DNA of 64,000 nucleotides, taken from positions 3,658,001-3,722,000 of the forward strand of contig NC_081333.1 in NCBI RefSeq assembly GCF_022539665.2, in the 5' to 3' direction. The notes beneath the pieces are model-generated. The model saw nothing but the letters and a program-made list of their open reading frames with translations. It was not told the origin of the DNA and searched no databases. Positions within the stretch are counted from its first letter, which is position 1, and every line of letters starts with the position of its first letter. Of this stretch, positions 50,533 through 62,087 are shown piece after piece. Position numbers and translations under genes: made by a program. Source of the DNA: Daphnia carinata (taxonomy: Eukaryota > Arthropoda > Branchiopoda > Diplostraca > Daphniidae).

Positions 50533-52100
50533 TTAACCGTGGTATCCTGAGATATGTAAGATAGAATAAATTTTCCGGCAGTCACACTACCATTGCATTA
50601 GAAAATATGGTGCAACTTACTACCCCTCACACCTGGAATACCGCCATAAACAGATTTTTTCAAAAATACGAATAGTGTTATTCTTCCACGTTAATTTTTT
50701 AACGCTGGTGCCGCCATAATTCATCATTATCAAACTACTCACTACTATAGCACATTGTTATTTAACATGCATTTTTTTTACCTCCGAAACTTCCATGTCC
50801 TGTTAATTAATAAGGAAAAGTTCAGGCAACGGTTCTAATTTAATTTCAGATAACATACCTCCAAATCCTCCACCGTAACCAGTTCTCAAGCCTTCATACC
50901 ACAAAGATGACACGATGAATTAGTTCAGTTTTTGGTACTAAGCATTAAGTTTTTGAATGAGATTTCTTACCAGCGCCTCCAAAGCTTCCACCTTAAATTG
51001 CAATTATTAAAATTATGAAAAATCAGCACACAATTCCGAATTCCATAATCTAATCGCAAACGTACCTCCGTAACCGAATCCACCTACAGTAGCTGCTCAT
51101 TTTTGGAGAACGAAGCAATTCCACCGTAATAAATTAAACCTTAATTATTCTCCGTTTAAAATGTCAATCAAGTTAAAGTTTAATCGCTTCACCTCCATGT
51201 CCTGCAAATCCTCCTAGACGGGAACCTGTTGCGTAGCCTAAACTTTTAAGTGCATTACCCAATACTGTTTAGAAACACTTAAAACAAGATTATACCTCCG
51301 CTGAATCCTCCTCTTCCTAAAACGAGAGTTACATGAAATTCATAATTAGAACTTTATAAACGATTAAAATTCTATACCTCCGTAGCTACCTCCAAAACTT
51401 CCTCCGGAGCTACCTGTTGTTCGCACACGTTGAACATGATAAACACCAATATCATCTTCAATCGACCTTATTAGTTTACAAATTGTAATTTACCTGCGTG
51501 CCCACCAACGAACGACCGAGTTCCTTTCATGTGTCGTCCATTTACATGGTTTAAGAGCAGATGAAACGTTTGAACACAAAACTGTTAAATTAATTGTTTA
51601 ACAAATAAAAGTTTATACCCCCATAACCACCACCGAATCCTGCACTTCCTAATAGTTCAACAGAAACGAATGTATGAACCATTTTTCATTTAAGAAATAA
51701 AACAATTTACCTCCGTAACTACCGGTGAATCCTCCTCCAAATCCTGCAAGTCAATGGATTATACCATATACGTTCGTTACAAGCAACAGATGCATAAATC
51801 AAACGAAAACTAACGAAATTTATTTGCTTAAATGTAGGAAAAAGGAGACCTTAAAATACTAGTTATGCTAATAAATATTAACTTATGTTATTATTCGAGC
51901 ATTTTGTTTCATACCACCGTGAGTTCTACTGCCGTAATGTTGGGCCGTCGCTGCGCTGATAAATACGACAAGCAGAACAACTGCGAACATGAAATAAAAA
52001 ACCTAAAATATAATCGGATTTAAATTTGGTTACAACTTTGTCTCTTATTGTCATGAAAATGTAAAGTACTTACGTTTCGGATGGAAAAACGACTCATCAT
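50533..52100 (-). CDS. Glycine-rich secreted protein built from 14 tiny exons
   Basis: Exons: 52074-52100, 51915-52002, 51711-51743, 51619-51648, 51494-51523, 51378-51413, 51296-51316, 51193-51237, 51066-51083, 50971-50991, 50859-50891, 50782-50799, 50621-50632, 50533-50546; 141 aa. Exons 1-2 encode a signal peptide (YFMFAVVLLVVFISAATAQ). Exons 3-13 are 12-45 nt, all multiples of three and all split in phase 1 inside a Gly codon (G|GN), except the last joint, which makes Arg. Each encodes a Gly-rich unit such as GFGGGFTGSYG, GSAGFGGGYG or GSSGGSFGGSYG; the end is RYHG. Composition resembles arthropod cuticular, silk-like or antimicrobial Gly-rich peptides. Because each unit exon keeps the frame, skipping any would still yield a protein. 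Confidence 0.8.
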
Positions 52101-52909
52101 TTTGATTCGAAGAATTTAAATTCTGCGGGTAAAGTTGGAAGTTGCTTACGCTCTCTTTGCTTGAGGTGTGATGAAAATGAAATTATTTGTACAACCTTTT
52201 ATACCAGACCGGAAACAAAGTGCCGATTAAATGTTTGCAAATGCGCTTTGTTTCTAATTCTGTTTTTGCTTCTGTTGGGTGGTCGAATACAATAGTCCCC
52301 CAGTGTAACAAAAATCAGCCCATTGAATTACTTTGACACGTGACGTCATTTGACTAACTATTTTTCACTGAAAGGGAAATTAAAAAAAAAAGAAATGTAA
52401 TAATCGCTTTCACGTTAAAAGAAGTTCGATCTATAATTCTTTGAATACGCAATTGAGAAACAATGTTGACGCAGTGCGATGAATAACTTGACCAAATATC
52501 ACGCTGAATGATTACCCATCGGTACCTGGCATCAGGTGGTACATCAAAATAAACTTGGTCATGGAACACTGCGCACAGTATCTCGTCATCTTGACATTGC
52601 AATAAAAGTGAAAACAAGAAATCGAACATTGCCCTCCCACCTTTCGCTTTCTATTGTCACGTAGCCGTTCCGTGATGAAGAATTGTTTTGAAAACCCCAC
52701 TTCCGGGCTGTTTCTTTGATAGCGAAGAACTGTTGTTAGAGAAATATAATTCATTTATTTGAAACAACCTATTAGGCCAAACGACGTAACGCAATGGCGT
52801 TTAACTCGCATAAAACTTGTCGGATGAGAAACAATTGCATCCATTTGTTGCCATCGCCATTTGAATGATGGACATAACGGAAACCACTCCAATCAGCGTG
52901 AAATGAAAA
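52101..52909. other. Promoter of the Gly-rich gene and 3' side of the first MAM gene
   Basis: 52101-52210 is the Gly-rich gene 5' region. 52350-52760 has overlapping minus-strand open frames without a recognised domain or clean splice signals; likely 3' UTR of the MAM/chitin-binding gene. Confidence 0.4.
52195..52203 (-). promoter_or_regulatory. TATA box of the Gly-rich gene
   Basis: TATAAAAGG on the minus strand, about 95 bp upstream of the start codon, leaving room for a short 5' UTR. Confidence 0.6.
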
Positions 52910-54065
52910 TCACTTTTTGCATTGATCCCGACATTTTGGCACTTGGCTGCACGGTTGGCAATCTTGGGCCTCATCGTTGTAAATCTTATTGCCCTCACAA
53001 TCCTAAGAGAATAATGTAAACAATTAAAAATCAGCTGTGATAAAGATAAGACGCATAACCGAAATGTTTTCTAACGTTGGAATTACCATCAATGTCGCAA
53101 CACAGTTGTCACATTCATAATATTGTGAACTGCAAGCATCACCCGGGATGGGATGAAGCATATCAAGATTATTTGGGCAGACAAAGGAGTCATGTGCATG
53201 CCACATGTTAAACAGCGATGATGGACACGCTGGAGCATCGGCAGTCGTTGTTTGTCCATTTGTTGTTGATTCAGTAACTGCCAATGTCGTGAAATCTTGG
53301 GATGCTGGGCTGAATAGAATGTCGTCAATGGCAACGGCGTCTTCAGCGTCTATGCCACAGTAAGCGTAAAAGACTAACTAATTACACGAAGTGCGTGTTT
53401 TTAATTCAAGTAATCGGACATTAGATTATTGTTTTTACTGAGAAAGTTGAAGAAGATTGACCGGTGACAAAAAGCGATCGAGACTGCCATGATCGATTGG
53501 ATATGTCTGAGTAATTGTACAAATTAACTAGGAGTTCTTCATTTCCGTTACGTGCCAAGTACACCTGCGTGGAAATTACCAAGAACATGACAAGTTTTAA
53601 ATTTCTTACCGTAATAACACGTTTAAATAGTTTGAAATTCAAATGCGTGATAACGATATTTTAATTTAATTAAAATTATACCTCGAGATTGGTGAACGCG
53701 GGCCATTTGGAACGAATCCAGAATGCAAACGAAACGTTAATTTCATTGCCGGATGGAAGTTTAAACGTCGGACTCCGCAGAATTGCTACACCGAACGATT
53801 TAGATCCTCTTCGATCAACCCGAAGATAATTTTTACCGTTTAATGGCTGAGGTGCTGGGTTGTTTGGCTCCCAAGATGACGCTTGATTGCCCACCTTCCA
53901 TCGAACACTTCCTTGCGATTCTTCGATCCATGGCTGCAGCGTTCCATCTTCGAAATCATTGTCCAACTCGGAAAGCTCTTTCGATCCTGCTTTAATGTTT
54001 TGCGCAATTCCTTCGGTAAGACACGATACAAAACACACATAAACTATGAATACAGTCTCCTTCAT
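52910..54065 (-). CDS. Secreted MAM-like plus chitin-binding type-2 protein
   Basis: Exons: 53682-54065, 53439-53564, 53087-53377, 52910-53002; 297 aa. A signal peptide (MKETVFIVYVCFVSCLTEGI) is followed by one MAM-like jelly-roll domain (NDFEDGTLQPW ... AFWIRSKW ... LVFYAYCG ... DAVAIDDI), about residues 35-195. A short Thr-rich linker leads to a Cys-rich module, HPIPGDACSSQYYECDNC ... DCEGNKIYNDEAQDC, with the spacing of a peritrophin-A/ChtBD2 domain. It likely anchors to chitin in cuticle or peritrophic matrix. The MAM exons have the same boundaries as in the three genes that follow. Confidence 0.82.
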
Positions 54066-54768
54066 GATTGTCCACTTGCTTTCACGGACAATTTTTCCAC
54101 CGCAACAATAGTTTCACGATGGTCGTACATGGAATAAAAGTAATACAATTGAAATTCACATGCAGCTACGAGCGTTATCTCATGTTCGGCTAGCCTCATT
54201 TGTCATACGTATCTTTATTGATAATACCACGATAAAAATTTGTGAAGTTTTAGCCAGTGTACCGCAAGTAACGTCATTACGTGCCAGTTTTAAAACGTCG
54301 TGGAATTTCAACATGCCGTAAACTTGATTACTCGTCTACGCGACTATTGGCATGTAAGAATGCATTGTAAACTTTTACCCAGACGTAACATACTTACGTA
54401 ATCTATGAAGCGTAAGCTCTTGTCCGTGACGTAGCGTCGATAGAGGCGGAGACAATAGATTATGCTACAATACCTAAATGCATTTAGGAATAGCTAATGT
54501 TTTTTACGTTTAATCCGCTTACCATTTCGTGGAATTTAGGACGTATCAAAATAGGCGTTCTCCGCGATATTTGAACTGACAATATGTATTTCCTATTACA
54601 ATTATTAAAACTTGGCTGTGCCTTTTCTGTGCCGAATGTCGCCATAAATTTAATTAGACATTGATCCTCCTCCGTATACCATTGACTCCGGACTTAAACA
54701 TTACGCTACGTTATTGCTGTAAAAGAAAGAAAATTTTGTAGGCCAATTTATCATGATTTTCAATTTTT
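54066..54768. other. Spacer between MAM genes 1 and 2
   Basis: 0.7 kb with the promoter of the MAM/chitin-binding gene and the 3' UTR of the next. No coding signal. Confidence 0.45.
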
Positions 54769-55643
54769 TCATAAAATCATATTTATTAAATTAGTCATCG
54801 ACTGTGGTACCTCAACCGCAGGCTTATCTTCTGACGAAGACTTGACATCAGCAACCGATTCGACAACGATGTCATCGATGGCAATTGCATCATCCACGTT
54901 ATCTCCGCAGTAAGCGTAAAATATCAGCTAGTAAAATCGCAATTATTTTACAATTAGCTCGTTCCAAAAACAAAGAACAGTTAAGAGTTTATAGGTCATT
55001 AGAACTTACTGTTACGTCAGTTGGTTGAATAAAAGAATCATCGAGAATGGGCGTGGACGTTCGACGCCATTCAAAATTCACCGATGTGGAATAGCTGGTC
55101 AAAGTAAGTAAAGTTGATTCAACATTACCCACGGACAGAACGAGCTGGATCGAAATGAAAGATAACGATTCAAACATTAATGATTTTCTCTTTGCATCGC
55201 TTTAAAGTTAAAATAGTGCGTCTTACATCTAAGGTGTTTCCTCCGGTGTACTTGGATCGGATCCAGAAATCAAAAGAAATGACATCGCCGGGCAGAGCTG
55301 TGAACACCACCGTGCGCAGGATCAGAAGTCCGGGATTGAGTTGCTCGTTACGCGTAGCCCTCAGGTATTTGGTGCCGTTCAACGGAGTAGGAGGTGCATA
55401 GTTCGCAGCTGGTGCACTGAAATCTTCGACAACCCAATGGACCGTGTTCGGCGAGCTATCGTACCACGGATCTTCGGTGCCACTCTCGAAATCATTGTTC
55501 AACATTGAACGGGCAGTGAGAGGATCGACTAACATAAACGGGCGAAAGACCTGTTTCCTTACATTTTGTTTGGATAGAGGGACACGACCAGCCGAGCAAA
55601 CGGCAATTACAAAGAAAAAAGGTATTAAAATATTCTTGTTCAT
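54769..55643 (-). CDS. Secreted single MAM-like domain protein
   Basis: Exons: 55227-55643, 55010-55144, 54769-54927; 236 aa. The start was set at MNKNIL because it begins a signal peptide (ILIPFFFVIAVCSAG) and matches the start of the 60772 paralogue; an in-frame ATG at 55814 would prefix 57 unlikely residues. The MAM-like domain has NDFESGTEDPWYDSSPNTVHW, ISFDFWIRSKYTGGNTLD and FYAYCGDNVDDAIAIDDI. The protein ends soon after, with no CUB or chitin-binding partner. Confidence 0.82.
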
Positions 55644-56085
55644 GCTTGCGCCGTGGGAACAATTCAAGTGTGGAAATCTTGGCCAAACTGCGACCGAGCT
55701 AAGACTTTCCCTGTGCGATGATTTGAACAAGATAAATCGCATCTTGATATCTAATGAGTGACGGACGTGTTTAAAGTCCCATTGAATACGAGGTCCTGAG
55801 CGTTTGGCATTCAAAACTGAAGAACATCACGCGCTTGAGATTGTTATCAGTCTGTTCCCTATAGCAAGGACTAAATGTCCGTCCAAAGGACAAAAACAAT
55901 TGTGGGAATAAGGACAGCAATTTGAGAACGTTTCACGTGGCGACAGACGTAAATATGCCTAAAAAAATAAAGCGTGTAAATCCCGTTTAATTATCACCGC
56001 TCCAACGGGAATAATATCTTTGCCAAAACGTAATTTGAGAACTAGCCAATACTGAGAAACGAATACAAACTTGAACATTGTGTGA
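55644..56085. other. Spacer between MAM genes 2 and 3
   Basis: 0.44 kb; promoter of the single-MAM gene and 3' UTR of the next. Nothing else seen. Confidence 0.45.
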
Positions 56086-58485
56086 TCACACCGATGTGTA
56101 AATTGCTTGCCAACCGGATAGACTGTTCTTCGAATCAGATGTGTGTAGTATCAAGCAATCACGTCCGCTGGTCGTGACAGATAGACCTGAACGCGTTCCA
56201 CTAACACGCAAAAGTACCGGTGAAGCAGCTGTTGCTCCATCGTAAACCTGTTGTCCATTTATGTAAAACAGTCAAATTTCATGCAAATGCTGGGGGTACT
56301 TTCAACTTTTCGATTGATACGTATTGAAATCTATGATGTTAAGTGAACGTACCGTGACAATATCGTATCCACTTTCTGTGTTGAAACTACCGAACTCCAA
56401 CTTGACGCGACTACCGGACGGCATTTGGATTTTGTATCTGCAATCCTCATTGAAACCATATGACAACGGGTAATGTGGCGATGAGATCGTACCGCTAGTT
56501 GCATCATAGTAACCCCCGCAAGCTAAAAATTCAGATTTAAAAGAATTAATGCAATCACTCGTAGTGCTGATTTCTTTGTGACATTACGTTCAGGAGTCGT
56601 TGGTGAAATGGTGGTGATTGCAGGTGTGGTGGTGGATGGACACGAAACGCCATTGCACGTGGATGTTGGCGGAGTTAATTGAGTTGTCGGCGTACTTGCA
56701 TCTCGAGACTCGATCAAAATATCATCAATTGCGACAGCATCTTCTGCATACCCACCACAAAATGCCCGGAAAATGAACTAGAAACACGTCGTTATTAATT
56801 CTACAGATAGTCATGGTACCACTGGTTTTTTATACCGTCACGTCAGTCGGTTGTGCGACAGGGATAACAGACGAGATTGTACGCCATTCCAAATTAACCG
56901 AAGTAGAATAGCTAGACAAGTCTAGCAAAATTGTTTCGATATCACCAACAACCAAGGCGAGCTGCAAGAGAAATAATTACAATTCTTCCAATTAACGTTA
57001 TGGCACGTAGAACATCAATCAGCTTCTACCTGTAGAGTATTGCCAGCAGTGTATCTCGAGCGAATCCAGAAATTAAATGTAATTTTATCATCAGGTACGG
57101 CCGTGAATGTCGCTGTGCGAAGTACGAGGAGACCAGGAGATAATTGAGCATCACGAACAGCTCGCAGATATTTGGAGCCTGTTGGCAGAATAGGTGGGGC
57201 GTAGTCTTCTGTGGGAGCAGCAACATCCTCCACCATCCAGTGGACAGTAGATGGTGAGTTGTCGTACCACGGATTTCTGTAGCCACTTTCAAAATCGTTA
57301 TCCAACGAATTGCTAACCGCTAGTGGATCGCGCTGTTCGTGTTGGCTACGGTTGCCTTCATTTTGTTAGTCAAAAATTACAATCATTAAGAGTAGTGAGA
57401 TATAATATAAGTCATTTTTAGGTACGTACCAATCGTTTTCGACAGGGTACTTTGAGTTGGACATGCTTCACCAATGCACGGGGCTGTTGGAGGAGTGAAA
57501 ACAGTTGTGGGTATCGAAGTTTCAGTGGTTGTCGCTGTGGGTGTGCTGGTCGAACAACCTACACACGGAGCTGTTGGAGGTGTAAACGGGGTAGTGGTCG
57601 GGGTAGTGGTCGGAGTAGTGGTCGGGGTAGTGGTCGGAGTAGTGGTCGGGGTAGTGGTCGGAGTAGTGGTCGGAGTAGTGGTCGGAGTAGTGGTCGGAGT
57701 AGTGGTCGGAGTAGTGGTCGGAGTAGTGGTCGGAGTAGTGGTCGGAGTAGTGGTCGGGGTAGTGGTCGGAGTAGAAGATCCATTTGATCCAACAAAAATG
57801 TCATCAATGGCAATAGCATCCACTGCATCTCCTCCACAGAACGCGTAAAATATCAACTACGGATAAACTACATACAAATTTCATTTTCCTCCTTGATTAA
57901 ACGAAACCTGCATACCGTCGCTTCCGTAGGTTCCGTCACTGGAAGAGGACTAGACCCTACACGCCAGTCTACATTGTCCGGTGAAGAATACCTCGATAAT
58001 ATCAGAAATATTGTTTCCACTCCATCAACAGACAGAACCACCTGTAGAAACGGTTTTCAAAACTAAAGAAAAACAATGATGCTAAACAGGTCATTTTTTA
58101 CCTCTAAGGTGTTGCCACCCATGTACTTGGAATGAATCCAAAAGTTGAACGAAATCTCATCGCCAGGTAGCGCAGTGAATGCCACCGTTCGCAACACGAG
58201 AAGGCCGGCAGTCAGGTGATCATCTCGCGTCGCTCGTAGATATTTCGTGCCGTTTAACAGAGTAGGAGGTGCATAGTTTTCCGCTGGCGAACTGAAATCT
58301 TCGATAACCCAATGAACAGTGGATGGCGAACTGTCGTACCACGGATCTTCAAAGCCACTCTCAAAATCGTTGCTTAACAGTACCCTGGCTTCCAGCGGAT
58401 CGATGTGATAAATCTCTCGAACAGGACTCGCCAAGCAAACAGAAACGATGACACTAGTCATTAAGAATAAAATTAAGTCACTCAT
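56086..58485 (-). CDS. Secreted MAM - Thr/Pro repeat - MAM - CUB protein
   Basis: Exons: 58102-58485, 57916-58041, 57430-57856, 57030-57319, 56836-56961, 56588-56777, 56353-56522, 56086-56247; 624 aa. A signal peptide (LILFLMTSVIVSVCLA) opens it. MAM-like domain 1 ends FYAFCGGDAVDAIAIDDI, then a mucin-like linker of (TTPT)n and two copies of TPPTAPC[VI]G. MAM-like domain 2 (NDFESGYRNPWYDNSPSTVHW ... AVAIDDI) is followed by a Thr-rich spacer and a CUB domain (CGGYYDATSGTISSPHYP ... YDIVTVYDG). The join into MAM 2 uses an acceptor inside what looks like former N-terminal coding sequence, suggesting fusion of two neighbouring genes. If that acceptor is not used, this would be two genes. Confidence 0.78.
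57591..57770 (-). repeat. 12-bp coding minisatellite, 15 copies
   Basis: Unit GTAGTGGTCGG[A/G] on the plus strand; on the coding strand it encodes Thr-Thr-Pro-Thr. Copies differ only at the last base (A or G), a silent change. Confidence 0.95.
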
Positions 58486-59479
58486 TTCGTTTGCAGTGAA
58501 ACAAATTTCGCTATATTAAACTGGCCAACAGTGTAGCAATGGCGTGTGTGAATAGAAATGTGTCGATAACTAAATTGCTTGTTTAAACGTTTATGATATA
58601 CAAAGCTACGGTTGTTGTTACAGTTGGACTAGGTTCTTATCGAAGCTATCAGTGAACGCAGGGTATGCTGTACAACGATGAGGCACAACACCCAAAGCGT
58701 TTGAATGTGGAGGGCAAAGTTTGACATTAAACGTAATATGCAGTATGAAAATGCTTACCGATTGTCGTGCACATCCTTTCTTCTTCGCGTCCACGGGTGG
58801 TAATGATTCAACGTAGCATTTTTAGTTCTGATAACACCTGAGGCATTAGGACTAGAAGCAGGAGGAGTGAGGAACTCCGAAACATCTGCCGGTTTTAGTT
58901 TTCGAGAGGCAGGGAGGGATTTCAAACCTCATTCGATTCAAGGTTGTTTAACCTTGCCGTTTCTAAGATCATTTCAATATTTTTAATGGATTTAGAAAAA
59001 TCGTATCAATCGCCTAATGATGAGTACGCTTGTTTCAGCATTGAAATGGCGATTAGTTTGCTGCAACAGATAATATTTATGAATCTATTATAAATATATT
59101 TACATTGCTGCCCCCGTGTCGTAACCTTGTAATCAAATGATACTTTGCACTTTAGGATAAAAAAGAAAACAGACAGGTATTCGGTGTGTGTTTTACACAA
59201 TGTAACCGTTAATGCATTTAAGGATGATCTGATATGCAGAGCTATATCTCCTTCTAGAATTCAGACCAAGTTCTTTCCCCTTTAGCTCACGAAGTGATAG
59301 AGAAAAACAAGGACAAGACGAAGGTCGTGCAGGGTGTGTGACTGTTGATTGCTCTTTGTTGTGTATTCAATAAATCAAAATAAAGTTTGTGGTACTGTAA
59401 TCGTTGGGAACCCTCCGCTGATATACGTTGTTGATGAGCGTATAATTGCTTTGGCTTAATCAACATGATGTTTAGCTGT
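58486..59479. other. Spacer between MAM genes 3 and 4
   Basis: 1 kb. Should contain the promoter of the MAM-MAM-CUB gene and the 3' UTR of the MAM-CUB gene. No coding signal or repeat noticed. Confidence 0.45.
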
Positions 59480-60772
59480 TTACAACGATCTGTAAGTTGC
59501 CTGCCAGCCGGTCAAACTGTTCTGGTAATCGGAGGAATGAACGACCAAGCAATTGGAGCCTGATGTTGTGATTAAGTCGTCGTTAAATCCGCTGGCGCGT
59601 ATCAGCACAGTCGATGAGGTTGTCAATCCATCGTATACCTATTCCGGCAGAAACGGAACAAGTAACATCGCGTGTGTTTTCGTCTTCGGCATTTAGGATA
59701 ATGTGCTGAATTATTATTGGATTACCGTGACGTAATCAGCTCCACCTTCGGTGTTGAAGTAAAGGAAATCGAGGACGACACGTTTGCCATCCGCCACCTG
59801 GATGAGGTATTCGCAATACTCGTCGAATCCGTACGGTTGCGGGTAGTTGGGAGAAGAGATAATGCCGCTGGGATCAATAAAAGTACCTCCACAAACTTAA
59901 AAACGCATCGTTAAAATCATTAAAAAAATATGTATAAAAAATCAATGAAGTTGGTTACCTCCTGGTGGCAGAGTTGTCGCCATCGTCGTCGTAGTGGTCG
60001 TTGTTGGGGGAGTGGTAGGGGCGTTGGGTGATGCGAAGGTTATGTCATCAAGGGCAATCGCATCCTCTGCGTTACTACCACAGAACGCGTAGAAAATCAG
60101 CTGGAAATTTTAATGCAAATATTTCAAATCAATCTCCCTAAATCATTTGTATGATCTATATACCGTCACGTCCATGGGTTCCGACACGGGAAGAGGGGCA
60201 CTCATTGGACGCCATTCCAAGTTAACTGAAGTAGAATAACTCGTCAATGACACCAATGTTTGCTCCGTTTCACCAATGGCCATTACTAACTGTTTAACAA
60301 AAGGCTGGTTTAAAAACGAACTTTAAAACATTTAATGAATGCATACATCTAAAGTGTTGCCTCCAGTGTACTTGGATCGAATCCAGAAGTTAAACGAAAT
60401 CTCGTCACCGGGATACGCCGTGAAGGTCACCGTGCGCAGAATGAGAAGTCCAGCTGCAAGTTGTTCGTTGCGGATGGCTCGCAAATACTTCGTGCCGGCC
60501 AACGGTGCAGGTGCGGTATAATTCACTTCGAATGGAGTGGTGAAATCCTCGACAACCCAATGAACGGTAGAGGGTGAACTATCGTACCATGGCTCTTCGA
60601 AACCACTTTCGAAATTGTTATCCAACAAAGCTCGAGCTGAAAGAGGATCGACACTTACATGTGCCTTAACATGATGCCCATCAGCTTTTCCGCGCGTAAC
60701 AGGCACACGGCCAGCTAAGCAAACAGCGATGCTTATGGCCGCAAAGTAAAGTTGAAGAAGATTCTTGTTCAT
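59480..60772 (-). CDS. Secreted MAM-like plus CUB protein
   Basis: Exons: 60347-60772, 60164-60289, 59959-60100, 59726-59895, 59480-59638; 340 aa. A signal peptide (LLQLYFAAISIAVCLAG) precedes a MAM-like domain (NNFESGFEEPWYDSSPSTVHW ... FWIRSKYTGGNTLD ... DAIALDDI), a Pro/Thr linker (TTPPTTTTTT) and a CUB domain (CGGTFIDPSGIISSPNYPQP ... GADYVTVYDG). CUB exon sizes (170 and 159 nt) and phases match those of the 56086-58485 gene, so the two arose by duplication. Confidence 0.85.
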
Positions 60773-62087
60773 TTTTAGTAACCGTACGACAATGGATGTA
60801 GAGCCAACTGGGGATTGAAAATATGCATACGGTGTGATTTAAGACGTGTCCTTGCAATCGGCCTATCACCAGACTGCGTTTTACATCAGGGAGAGGTTTT
60901 AAAGCAAACCGATGATAACAATAACTATTTATTCAGTTAGACAATCAACAAGTGAAACTGATTAGGAGGATGTAGATAAACTGCGCCATTTTGTTAAAAT
61001 TGAGACACCTAAACCGGTTGTCAATAATCAGCTCGTGTTTCGTTAACCTCCTTTCAATTTCGTAACAGATTCGCAATCATAGACCTCTGCTCATGTGTCC
61101 CCCTCCATAGCAACAAATTTCGAACGCTATATGACTCTGCTTTTTCAATTAGAAAATGTTTACTTGTAACGCTTATGAAGCAGCATATTAATTTGCACAA
61201 ATATCGGAATGTTAAATTTTTGTGCAAGCTTTTGCGTTCAACTAATAGGTAAAATGAAATCTCTTGATTTCGGGCATCGCAGCCGGAGGTTGAACCGGCC
61301 TCATTAATGTTCATTAATATTATTCAATTTTTAATGTTGCCAAACATAAAGTTAATAAGTATAATAATGTTTAAAAGAGCATCAGTTTAAATATTGAGAT
61401 TGGTTTGGCTGAACGTTGGATGGAGAACCATGTTTTGCGTACTGCGACAGGAGAGTGTGAAAGTGAAAGCTGTTCCATGACCCTGCCCGTAGTAGTTGTT
61501 CTCCTTTTTTATTTTTTAAGGACAACTTAAGAAAACAGTGAAATCAGTGTGCTGTAACTAACGGAGGACTACGGTTGCCTTTTCTTTGCCTGAACACATA
61601 GCATAGTGCACTTCAAGGCAAAAAGGTGGAACGCACTGAAACGGATTTCCCTACAACATAGCTTTAAAGGTACTTACATTATCTAAAAATGTCGGCCAAC
61701 ATCAAGATGATGTTGGCGAATGATGTTTCGGGTGTTGATGCCACTGCAATTAAATGGTTTTCGTTACTTGCATAAATCAGCCAAACGAATTTGAAAAGCA
61801 GTTGTTCCATATCGTATTGCATGTGCCATGGAACTTTCCCAACATTTCCCAAAGCAGGAGACCCCGTTTGAGCAGGTAGGCGAAAAAATCTCAACTAGTC
61901 AACTTTCGTTTAACTAGCCTAGATGGTATTGAACAGTTGGTTGGAACGCGGGAGGTCGGAACGCGTTTCAAATGTCCAGATTATCAATGCAACTACCTGT
62001 TGGCCACCCTTTTAGGTATAAATGAAGTGAGAAATTAAGTTAGATATTGCAAGCTAAATTTTCACAATTTTTTAAACAGCTCAAGGA
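60773..62087. other. Spacer MAM-CUB gene / SEC14-like gene
   Basis: 1.3 kb. The left end is the MAM-CUB promoter. Between about 61840 and 62017 a non-coding 5' exon of the SEC14-like gene is possible: TTTTAG|GTATAA can act as donor and AAACAG at 62079 as acceptor. No other gene seen. Confidence 0.45.

Noticed and set aside
52354-52754. Two minus-strand frames (80 and 91 codons) downstream of the MAM/chitin-binding gene
   Set aside because: They overlap in different frames, have no recognised motif and are best explained as 3' UTR.
57452-57848. Plus-strand open frames reading RSGRGSGRSSG or VVVGVVVG repeats
   Set aside because: They are frame shadows of the (TTPT)n minisatellite, which is coding on the minus strand.
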